NCBI GenBank assembly: GCA_011087955.1
Contig: JAALKR010000003.1
Coordinates: 37,459 to 93,850 of the forward strand
Direction: 5' to 3'
DNA: 56,392 nucleotides
Source of the DNA: Oligoflexia bacterium
GTDB lineage: Bacteria; Bdellovibrionota; UBA1018; CAIPTA01; JAALKR01
Shown piece after piece: positions 15,800 to 23,005 of the stretch. How positions within the stretch are numbered: position 1 is the stretch's first letter; each line of letters starts with the position of its first letter. Position numbers and translations under genes: made by a program. The notes below the pieces were generated by a model. That model saw only the letters and a list, made by a program, of their open reading frames with translations. It searched no databases and had not been told where the DNA came from.

Positions 15800-17635
15800 A
15801 TGAAGATACTTGGAATTTCAGCATACTATCATGACTCTGCAGCGGCAATTGTCGTGGACGGAGAGATTGTGGCTGCGGCCCAAGAAGAGCGCTTTACTCG
15901 CCGAAAGCATGATGCTCGATTTCCTCATTATGCGGTTCAATTTTGTTTAGACAAAGCTAAATGCACCATGAAAGAGATCAATTACGTTGCCTTCTATGAC
16001 AAGCCCTTCATTAAATTTGAGCGCCTACTGGAAACCTATTTGGCCTTTGCACCGAAGGGGTATAAGTCCTTTTCTACAGCTCTTCCAGTTTGGATTAAAG
16101 AGAAGCTTTTCCAAAAGAGTCTTTTACAGAAACAATTGAAACGATCTTTGCTAGAGATAGACCTGGAAGAAAAACTTTTGTTTGCTGAACACCATCAGAG
16201 TCATGCGGCCTCGGCCTTTTATCCATCGCCCTTTGAAAAGGCAGCAGTGCTCACAATGGATGGAGTTGGAGAGTGGGCAACTACATCGCTGTCGATTGGA
16301 GATGGTCATAAGTTGAAGATGACCAAGGAAATTCATTTCCCGCATTCACTGGGCTTACTCTATTCCGCCTTCACTTATTATATCGGTTTTAAAGTCAATA
16401 GTGGTGAATATAAAGTGATGGGGTTAGCACCCTATGGAGAGCCCAAGTATGTCGATAAGATCTATGAGCATATCCTCGACATAAAAGAGGATGGTTCCTT
16501 TCGCTTGAATATGGACTATTTTGACTATTGCACTGGTCTACGTATGACGAATGATAAATTTGCAGAGGTCTTTGGTGGGCCAGCGCGAAAGCTGGACTCT
16601 GGAGACTTGACTCAAAGACATATGGATCTTGCTGCTTCTGTGCAAAAGGTTACGGAAGATGTTGTTTTAAAGCTAGCGAATGGAGTGCGTAAGTTAACGG
16701 GTCTAAACAACCTATGCCTAGCCGGTGGGGTTGCACTCAATTGCGTTGCTAACGGGAAGCTTTTACGTGAAAATATTTTTGATAGAATTTGGGTGCAACC
16801 AGCCGCAGGAGACGCCGGCGGTGCATTGGGCGCCGCATTGACCGCCTACCATCACCATAAAGAGCGGCCACGAACAGTAGTTGCTAGCGATGCTATGAAG
16901 GGTTCGTACCTTGGCCCTGAATTTCAACAAAACGAAATTGAATCGGAACTTACAACGGCTGGAGCAAAATTTAAAACTCTTAGTGATGACAAGTTTATGG
17001 ATAAAGTCTCCTCAGCTTTGGTGAATGGCAAGGCCATTGGTTGGTTCCAGGGGCGAATGGAGTATGGTCCACGTGCACTCGGTGCTAGGTCGATAATTGC
17101 TGATGCACGTAGTACGAGCATGCAGAAGAATTTAAATTTGAAAGTAAAGTTTCGCGAATCATTCAGACCATTCGCTCCATCTGTATTGCACTCGGAAGTT
17201 GGTAAATGGTTTCAGTTAAAGAAGGAATCTCCTTATATGCTACTCGTAGCGGACGTGGCAAAGGATCGACAGAAAGAAGTGTCTGAATCGGAAAAGGCAT
17301 TATTCGGTATTGAGAAGCTTAATGTGCCAAGGTCTGATATTCCTGCGGTTACGCATGTGGATTATTCCGCACGAATTCAAACCGTGCGCAAACAAACAAA
17401 TCCCCGCTATTATAAACTTATCTCCGAATTCAATAAAAAGAGTAGCTGTCCAGTCATCGTGAATACCTCTTTTAATGTGCGAGGTGAGCCAATTGTATGC
17501 ACACCTAGGGATGCATTCCGTTGTTTTATGGCTACAGACCTCGACATATTGGCCATTGGTAATTGCGTTTTAGAAAAAAAAGAACAAGACGAATCCCTCA
17601 AAGAGGACTATGCGGGTAAGTACGAACTCGACTGA
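15800..17635 (+). CDS. Carbamoyltransferase (NodU/CmcH/TobZ family)
   Basis: 611 residues, full length. It transfers the carbamoyl group of carbamoyl phosphate (via carbamoyl-AMP) to a hydroxyl of an acceptor. The N-terminal Kae1/YrdC-like part opens MKILGISAYYHDSAAAI and contains EHHQSHAASAFYPSPF (metal-binding His residues), MDGVGEW and the LCLAGGVALNCVANGKL nucleotide loop; the C-terminal domain carries GRMEYGPRALGARSI and NTSFNVRGEPIVCTP. All hallmark motifs are intact. With SxtJ upstream, the likely acceptor is a sugar or lipid of the cell envelope rather than an antibiotic, but this is inference. Its substrate would come from carbamoyl phosphate (carB lies 7 kb away). The last 28 bp overlap the converging hydrolase gene. 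Confidence 0.93.
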   Translation: MKILGISAYYHDSAAAIVVDGEIVAAAQEERFTRRKHDARFPHYAVQFCLDKAKCTMKEINYVAFYDKPFIKFERLLETYLAFAPKGYKSFSTALPVWIKEKLFQKSLLQKQLKRSLLEIDLEEKLLFAEHHQSHAASAFYPSPFEKAAVLTMDGVGEWATTSLSIGDGHKLKMTKEIHFPHSLGLLYSAFTYYIGFKVNSGEYKVMGLAPYGEPKYVDKIYEHILDIKEDGSFRLNMDYFDYCTGLRMTNDKFAEVFGGPARKLDSGDLTQRHMDLAASVQKVTEDVVLKLANGVRKLTGLNNLCLAGGVALNCVANGKLLRENIFDRIWVQPAAGDAGGALGAALTAYHHHKERPRTVVASDAMKGSYLGPEFQQNEIESELTTAGAKFKTLSDDKFMDKVSSALVNGKAIGWFQGRMEYGPRALGARSIIADARSTSMQKNLNLKVKFRESFRPFAPSVLHSEVGKWFQLKKESPYMLLVADVAKDRQKEVSESEKALFGIEKLNVPRSDIPAVTHVDYSARIQTVRKQTNPRYYKLISEFNKKSSCPVIVNTSFNVRGEPIVCTPRDAFRCFMATDLDILAIGNCVLEKKEQDESLKEDYAGKYELD

Positions 17636-18552
17636 TCCACGATATCACTCAAAAAATTTTCTAGGAGCTCATTGACTAGTTCCGGGAACTCCAGCTGGGC
17701 ATTGTGTGACCCTTCTGGAATGATTTCAAGTTGTGCATTCGGAATCAGTTTTGCCAAAATTTCTTGTTGTTGGATGGGAGTGATCTTGTCCAATTTCCCA
17801 CCCAATACTAACGTCGGAATTTTCACATCTTCCAGCCAATAGCAAGCGTTGTAGCGAGTGAAATCAGAAAGGAGTTGCATGAATACGCCAACGTTGATTG
17901 TACCAGTCACTCGTAGGTATTCATTAATATCCTCTTGCTTTGCATACTTTTTATTAAATCCAGCGCGGGCAATAAATTCTTGGTTCACCGGGTTGATAGA
18001 TTGCAGTTTCCAAAGCTGCTTGAGTAATTCCGGAGCGGAAAAATACAAGCGTCGAACTAGATTAAACGTAGGCTGCAAAAAGTTGTGTTGAAACATTGTC
18101 TCAAATGGGTCTTTTGGCGTGCCTGAGATTAAGGCCATTTTGGAAATTTTCTGAGGGTATTGTCGATACAATTCTAAGATTGCGTTTACACCCAAAGAGT
18201 GCCCAATAGCTGGAATTGGTCCTAACTCTAGTTCATCTAAGATAGTGGCAATATCTCGGCCCAAGGTTTTTAGGGTGACAGTAGTGAAATCTGCTGGTAC
18301 CTCGGAATTATTATGCCCGCGATAGTCCATATAGAGAACTCGATAGTTCTTACGAAAATAATCAAGCTGGTATTTCCACTGCAGTGTTGAACAGACTAAT
18401 CCATAGCAGAAGAGCAAAGTCTGCGCATCCTTGGGACCTTCCCAGGAGTAATATAGTTTCACCCCGTCTGCAGCACGGAAATAGCCCTGCTGTTGGCTAT
18501 AATTTTCTAGGTCTACACTTGTTTCGGCTGAGTCTACACTGATTTCGGGCAT
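17608..18552 (-). CDS. Alpha/beta fold hydrolase
   Basis: 314 residues. The nucleophile elbow GHSLG has Ser119, an Asp is in VLGGKLDKITP and the His in PEGSHNAQLEFP, completing a Ser-Asp-His triad; the oxyanion region reads LLFCYGLVCS. There is no signal peptide, so it is cytoplasmic. The cap region (about 150-240) is helical. Substrate cannot be predicted; esterases, epoxide hydrolases and peroxidases share this fold. It is the last gene of a minus-strand group greA-recG-FHA-hydrolase and overlaps the 3' end of the carbamoyltransferase gene by 28 bp. The start lacks a clear ribosome site. Confidence 0.88.
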   Translation of the reverse strand: MPEISVDSAETSVDLENYSQQQGYFRAADGVKLYYSWEGPKDAQTLLFCYGLVCSTLQWKYQLDYFRKNYRVLYMDYRGHNNSEVPADFTTVTLKTLGRDIATILDELELGPIPAIGHSLGVNAILELYRQYPQKISKMALISGTPKDPFETMFQHNFLQPTFNLVRRLYFSAPELLKQLWKLQSINPVNQEFIARAGFNKKYAKQEDINEYLRVTGTINVGVFMQLLSDFTRYNACYWLEDVKIPTLVLGGKLDKITPIQQQEILAKLIPNAQLEIIPEGSHNAQLEFPELVNELLENFLSDIVDQSSSYLPA

Positions 18553-18571
18553 ACCACATCATAGTGGCTAA

Positions 18572-19090
18572 CTAATCTTTTGGCAAAGGTGGTGGCGTAG
18601 ATGGAGGAGATGATGAAGACGCGCTCGGATCAGCACTTGGGGTATTATTCGAACTTGAAGGGGCGCCACCTTGTTGCTCAATAAGCTCATTTAAACTTTG
18701 CCAAATAGCGTTGAGCGTGGTTTGTGGCTTTTCAAGTTCCTCTAAATTTGCAGTATCATCCAAAGGAGTTGGTGGCATGGCATTTTTCACGTCTACTTTT
18801 GTGAAAAAAATTGTGCTCTCACCTACTGAGACGTTGTTTTGTGATCTAAGTGGGAGAGGTTCATCTCTCAATGGTTTGCCGTTCAGCTGAACCTTATTTT
18901 TTTGTGGATGTAAATTTATAATGGTAAATTCATTGCCATTGCACTTAATTTGTAAGTGAATAGGCTCAATGGCTGGGTCGTCAATCACCATATCAGCGCC
19001 GTCACTTCCAATACTCATATTTACATCCTCGTGCAGGTAACTTCCGACTTGTTCCTGATCCGGACATGAGCTGATTTTAAAGAGAAGCAT
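18572..19090 (-). CDS. FHA-like domain protein with Pro/Ser-rich tail
   Basis: 172 residues. Residues 20-95 fit the forkhead-associated pattern: SIGSDGADMVIDDPAIEPIHLQI followed by FTIINLHPQKNKVQLNGKPL, with the conserved His and the N-G turn. The usual GR at the start is GS and the S-x-x-H Ser is Pro, so phosphothreonine binding may be weakened or lost. After a helix (about 115-142) comes a low-complexity tail of Ser, Pro and Asn. It is probably an adaptor for a kinase-driven partner. An AGGA ribosome site precedes ATG. It lies between recG and the hydrolase on the same strand. Confidence 0.75.
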   Translation of the reverse strand: MLLFKISSCPDQEQVGSYLHEDVNMSIGSDGADMVIDDPAIEPIHLQIKCNGNEFTIINLHPQKNKVQLNGKPLRDEPLPLRSQNNVSVGESTIFFTKVDVKNAMPPTPLDDTANLEELEKPQTTLNAIWQSLNELIEQQGGAPSSSNNTPSADPSASSSSPPSTPPPLPKD

Positions 19091-19160
19091 ACTTTTAATC
19101 CTACCGGCTGGAGAGGGGGCAGGACAAGCATCTAATTTCTTTGAAAAATTAAGGTGTTAG

Positions 19161-21515
19161 CTAGCCGGAATGAATTGTTTCGCCGAGATTTTCCATGATA
19201 CGGCCGAAAAATTGACGGATAGTCTGGTGTTTTTCGAGATTTAGCTTCGGGTCTTCTTCTAATAGACTGCAGGCGGCGTCTTGAGCAGACTCAAGAATTT
19301 CCCGATCTCGCTGCAAGTCAGCTAACCGGAAGGAAGGGGATCCACTTTGTTTGGTTCCCAAAAAGTCGCCAGGCCCGCGGAGCTTAAGGTCCTCCTCGGC
19401 GAGGACAAAGCCATCTTGAGATTGCTCCATGGCTTGTAAGCGTTTCCAAGTGGTCGAGGGGTCTTCCATTGCTTCACTAAATAGGAGAATGCCCTGGTCA
19501 TCACAAGGGCGCTGAATATCCGTGACTAAGACACAAAAGGATTCATGCCCTCCTCGACCCACACGGCCTCGCAGTTGATGGAGTTGAGATAATCCAAAAC
19601 GATCTGCGTGCTCAACTGCCATGACGGTGGCGTTTGGGACGTCAATACCGACTTCAATGACTGTTGTCGATAGTAGTACATCGTACTTACCGTCTTTAAA
19701 GTTTTGCATAATTTCTTGTCGTTCGGGTGTAGAAGTTTTGCCATGCAAGGCGATGAGTTTTAATCCCTTGAGTGGCCCCTTTTGCAAGTATTCAAACTCT
19801 TCTTCCAGACCACGTAAATGCTCCATCCCTTTAGCTTCCGACTGTTTAATCAGAGGGAAAACCAAGTAGGCTTGTCGCCCGAGCTTAACTTCCCGATGGA
19901 TTAGGTTGTAGAGCTTTTGCCGCTCCTCCCCAGGCAATACTTTTGTAGCGATTGGCTTTCGATTAGCTGGCAATTCGTCAATGGTAGAGACATCCAGATC
20001 TCCAAACGCAGTTAAGGCGAGGGAGCGAGGGATTGGAGTTGCGGTCATTGTTAGGAGGTGTGGCGTATATTCATCCTGCTGTCGATTACGCAGTGCCATT
20101 CTTTGTCGCACGCCAAAGCGGTGTTGTTCATCGATAATAGCTAGGCGTAATTGCTTCCATTCGATGGAGTCTCGAATAATCGCGTGAGTTCCCACGACCA
20201 GAGAAATTGAACCGGCAGCGATTCCTCTTAAAATAGAATTCTTTTGTTTCTTACGTAATGAGCTAGTCAAAAGTGCACACTCAATGCCGAGGGGGCAGAA
20301 TAATTTCTCAATGTTGATAAAATGCTGTTCTGCAAGGGTTTCTGTTGGGGCCATTAAAGCGCATTGCCAGCCATGATCAATGGCTTCCAATGCAATCAGT
20401 GATGCCACCATGGTTTTACCGGAGCCCACGTCACCTTGCACTAGGCGATGCATTGGTTTTTCCTCTTGCAGATCCTCTAAAATCTCGATGATTACTCGCT
20501 CCTGTGCATTTGTTAGTGTAAACGGCAATTCCGTTCTGGCTTGCTGGCAATAACGGTTCTTCACTCGCAATTTTGCTGATTGCTGTTGAGCATTGTCCTG
20601 CCTTTCCATTTGTAGGAGCAGCTGAAATTTAAAGAATTCTTCAAAGATCAATCGGTGCAATGCTTTTGGGTTGAATTCTGGTAGCCCAGACTCCATTCCC
20701 TGGGGAAAATGAATCTCTCGGACGGCAGATTGAATTGGCATCAGCTTATAGCGCTGCCGAATATAGTCCGGAAGCTCATCTTCCAAGACGGGGACGACTA
20801 CCTCTAAGCACTGTGCAATTACTTCTCGTATGCTCCGCTGGGATAGGCCTTGGGTTGCGGAATAAATCGGCACGATTCGTCCCCAATGAAGAGATTGTGG
20901 CAGATTTTCGCCATCCTCTCTGATGGGTTCTAGTTCGGGGTGGGTTATTTGTGCCTGATTACGAAAAAATCTAACGGCTCCAGTTGCAACCACGCTATTA
21001 AGGGACTGGAGTCGAGGAAGAAGACCGGCATAGGAGTTGAACCATAGGAGTTGCACTCGTCGGCGTCTATGGTCTGCCCTGTCGGTAGAGGCTTCCCTAT
21101 TAGCAGAGTCTCCTCTGCAGTTTTTTCCGTGGTCTTCTCCATAGTCTGCCCCGTCAGCGGAATCTTCGAGCCAGGCCTCCACCATTTTCTTTTTTTGACC
21201 ACGAAGTGGGATTTCCCTTACGTCACGCAAATGCCCTCGAATGGTGAGCAAAGCATTTTCTGGGGCTTGAATAATTTTGCTTGGTCTAAGGAGGTGCCGA
21301 CGATCTTCATAGCGGAAGGGATAAAATTCAGCAGCATCTCGCAAGGTTACAAGCTCTTTTTTCGCAAACAGGGCAGCTTTCTTGGGGCCCACACCACGAA
21401 TTGTTTGAAGTAGAGCGTTTGGCCCAATCACAGAAGTGCTGGGCTTTTTTAGACTATTCGTAGCGGATGGCTGCGACTTCGTAGATGATTTCCCCTTTTG
21501 GTGATCGGACAACAA
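19161..21515 (-). CDS. recG: ATP-dependent DNA helicase RecG
   Basis: 784 residues. It remodels stalled replication forks and Holliday junctions. The wedge domain starts around residue 36 with IRGVGPKKAALFAKK; Walker A GDVGSGKT is at 361-368, DEQH at 462-465, and the C-terminal helicase motifs include TTVIEVGIDVPNATVM and HQLRGRVGRGG. Motifs are complete. Odd points: the open frame begins at a TTG inside greA (62-bp overlap), with GAGAGGGGG just before it; a GTG at 21431 is an alternative start. Residues 118-152 are a charged Asp/Arg/Ser insert in the OB fold, absent from typical RecG. It is probably co-transcribed with greA. Confidence 0.95.
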   Translation of the reverse strand: MLSDHQKGKSSTKSQPSATNSLKKPSTSVIGPNALLQTIRGVGPKKAALFAKKELVTLRDAAEFYPFRYEDRRHLLRPSKIIQAPENALLTIRGHLRDVREIPLRGQKKKMVEAWLEDSADGADYGEDHGKNCRGDSANREASTDRADHRRRRVQLLWFNSYAGLLPRLQSLNSVVATGAVRFFRNQAQITHPELEPIREDGENLPQSLHWGRIVPIYSATQGLSQRSIREVIAQCLEVVVPVLEDELPDYIRQRYKLMPIQSAVREIHFPQGMESGLPEFNPKALHRLIFEEFFKFQLLLQMERQDNAQQQSAKLRVKNRYCQQARTELPFTLTNAQERVIIEILEDLQEEKPMHRLVQGDVGSGKTMVASLIALEAIDHGWQCALMAPTETLAEQHFINIEKLFCPLGIECALLTSSLRKKQKNSILRGIAAGSISLVVGTHAIIRDSIEWKQLRLAIIDEQHRFGVRQRMALRNRQQDEYTPHLLTMTATPIPRSLALTAFGDLDVSTIDELPANRKPIATKVLPGEERQKLYNLIHREVKLGRQAYLVFPLIKQSEAKGMEHLRGLEEEFEYLQKGPLKGLKLIALHGKTSTPERQEIMQNFKDGKYDVLLSTTVIEVGIDVPNATVMAVEHADRFGLSQLHQLRGRVGRGGHESFCVLVTDIQRPCDDQGILLFSEAMEDPSTTWKRLQAMEQSQDGFVLAEEDLKLRGPGDFLGTKQSGSPSFRLADLQRDREILESAQDAACSLLEEDPKLNLEKHQTIRQFFGRIMENLGETIHSG

Positions 21516-21948
21516 TTTCGTCCCCCTCTCGTTTTCCTACCATGGCGCGAGCAACTGGAGAGGCAATAGATATCTTCTTCTTCTTAATATCTGCCTCGTC
21601 TTGCCCCACGATTTGATAAACGCTCTCTTCTCCGGACTCAGCATCGATAATCTCAACAGTGGCCCCAAAGGCGACGTGCTCCACCCTAATAGATTTCGGG
21701 TCAATTACCTGAGCGGAGGCGATTATGCCCTTAACATAGTCGATTCGCGCTGAAATATAAGCCTGTCGCTCTTTTGCCGCATGGTACTCAGCATTCTCAC
21801 TGAGATCACCATGGCCTCGAGCTACCTCGATAGCTTCGAGGACCGCTGGGCGCTCTACAGAGAGCAAGTGTTTTAGCTCTACCTCAAGTTTTTTCTTTCC
21901 ATTGAGAGTGATGGGTGGGTTTTGATTGCTGCTTTGATTGTTTGACAT
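21454..21948 (-). CDS. greA: Transcription elongation factor GreA
   Basis: 164 residues. It stimulates transcript cleavage by backtracked RNA polymerase. The N-terminal coiled coil contains GDLSENAEYHAAKERQAY with the conserved acidic tip, and the C-terminal FKBP-like domain contains IASPVARAMVGKREGDEIVV. Length is usual (about 158) with a short Asn/Ser/Gln-rich N-terminal addition. The start ATG is preceded by AACCCCT, not a Shine-Dalgarno site, and a TATAAA box lies 8 nt upstream, which suggests a leaderless or near-leaderless mRNA. recG begins inside its 3' end. Confidence 0.96.
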   Translation of the reverse strand: MSNNQSSNQNPPITLNGKKKLEVELKHLLSVERPAVLEAIEVARGHGDLSENAEYHAAKERQAYISARIDYVKGIIASAQVIDPKSIRVEHVAFGATVEIIDAESGEESVYQIVGQDEADIKKKKISIASPVARAMVGKREGDEIVVRSPKGEIIYEVAAIRYE

Positions 21949-21956
21949 AGGGGTTT

Positions 21957-21983
21957 TTTATATTTTTCTAAGAAAACCGTCAA
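21957..21983 (-). promoter_or_regulatory. Candidate greA promoter
   Basis: Read on the minus strand, TTGACG (21983-21978) is followed after 15 bp by TATAAA (21962-21957) and after 8 more bases by the greA ATG. The spacing is short; taking TAAAAA as the -10 gives a 17-bp spacer. The -35 is one arm of a perfect CGTCAA-GTTTG-TTGACG palindrome (21978-21994), whose other arm offers a TTGACG to the divergent histone-like gene. Confidence 0.45.
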
Positions 21984-22115
21984 GTTTGTTGACGAAAAGA
22001 CTTGTTTCCGATGAAGTTTTGAGCTTACGATTAAACATATTGAGAAAAACAAATAGGTTAGCAGCTATCTGGCCACGAGGGCCGTCTCGGAAGTTAACAG
22101 TTATGGAGGAACAAC

Positions 22116-22598
22116 ATGGCACAAAAAGTCTTTGAGGCTGGTCTGAAACGGGAGAAGAGCCTCCTGTATTATCTTGATAAGAAGGGGGACATTGCTTGTG
22201 TACCAATGGCTCGTGGTGGGTCTGGATCTCATTCGAAGCCAAAAGTTATCGTTAAATGTAAGATTAAGCGCAAGCGTGGTCACTTATACTTTATTGACAA
22301 GGATGGTGATATTTCTTGTGTACTAATGGCTCGCGGTGGTGGGCGCAAGAAGAAGAAAGTAAAAGCTGCGAAGAAAAAGAGAACAGGCAAGAAAGCAAAA
22401 GCCACTAAGAAGAAGACTACTCGCAAAAAGGCAAAAGCTACCAAGAAGAAGGCAAAAACCACTAAGAAAAAGGCTATGCGTAAGGCTACGAAGAAAAAAG
22501 CTAAGAAGACTACGCGTAAAGCTACAAAGAAAAAAGCTACAAAGAAAAAAGCTACAAAGAAAAAAGCTAAGAAGAAGGCCACTCGTAAGAAGGCGTAA
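22116..22598 (+). CDS. Histone H1-like Lys/Ala-rich protein with a duplicated N-terminal motif
   Basis: 160 residues. The first 75 contain two copies of a 25-residue motif with a 40-residue period: residues 11-35 (KREKSLLYYLDKKGDIACVP-MARGG) and 51-75 (KRKRGHLYFIDKDGDISCVL-MARGG), consensus L-Y-[YF]-[LI]-D-K-x-G-D-I-x-C-V-x-M-A-R-G-G. The remaining 85 residues are nearly pure Lys, Ala, Thr and Arg in KKAT/KKAK units, like bacterial H1-type proteins (HctB, AlgP tails), so the protein should bind DNA or RNA strongly. The strong GGAGG ribosome site at 22106-22110 suggests high expression. The folded motif pair is unknown to me and could bind a partner or nucleic acid. The gene is divergent from greA. 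Confidence 0.8.
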   Translation: MAQKVFEAGLKREKSLLYYLDKKGDIACVPMARGGSGSHSKPKVIVKCKIKRKRGHLYFIDKDGDISCVLMARGGGRKKKKVKAAKKKRTGKKAKATKKKTTRKKAKATKKKAKTTKKKAMRKATKKKAKKTTRKATKKKATKKKATKKKAKKKATRKKA

Positions 22599-22618
22599 AG
22601 CTCTGAAGAAAAAGCGAT

Positions 22619-23005
22619 CTATTTGTTTTTTTTGAATATGGCTTCGGCTGCTGCCTTTGTGGCAGCGTCGGGGTCCAGTCTCTGCGAGTTTGGTCCCTTC
22701 GAGCCAGCCCCCTTCGAATTAAAAGACTTTCTGCTGCCGAATAGGGCTTCCGCCGTTGACTTCAGTTTGTCACGGGAAGCGCCAGATCCGCCGATTCCAT
22801 CATGTGGGCGGAACCAGTCGCAGAAGTTGGATTTTTCTTTTTCTACAACTCTTTCTGTTTGGTTTTCCTTACATTCATTATTGAAGCTAGGGTCATAGTG
22901 CTCGCAATTGCGGCAGACATGTGTATCTCGACCACAGGAAGGGCAAGTATTTTGCCTTCCTAAGTCCGTTGGAGCAAGTTCCGCACCACAGTGGTAACAC
23001 TTCAT
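22619..23005 (-). CDS. Small zinc-ribbon protein
   Basis: 128 residues from the ATG at 23005, which overlaps the carB stop codon (ATGA) and has GGAG 8 nt upstream, so it is translationally coupled to carB. The N-terminus is CYHCGAEL...[19 protein letters not shown]...C...NFCDWF, with two CxxC pairs of a zinc ribbon plus a further Cys group. The C-terminal half is Lys/Ser-rich and ends in [15 protein letters not shown]. No catalytic domain is visible; a role as a nucleic-acid or protein adaptor is plausible but unproven. The reading frame extends upstream inside carB, but that part is not expected to be coding. Confidence 0.8.
   Translation of the reverse strand: MKCYHCGAELAPTDLGRQNTCPSCGRDTHVCRNCEHYDPSFNNECKENQTERVVEKEKSNFCDWFRPHDGIGGSGASRDKLKSTAEALFGSRKSFNSKGAGSKGPNSQRLDPDAATKAAAEAIFKKNK

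Noticed and set aside
22280-22582. Minus-strand open frame of Phe/Ala/Val residues opposite the histone-like gene
   Set aside because: It is the antisense shadow of Lys/Ala codon repeats, not a membrane protein.
22300-22598. Possible CRISPR-like or satellite array in the histone-like gene
   Set aside because: The repetition follows Lys/Ala codons and has no constant repeats with unique spacers.
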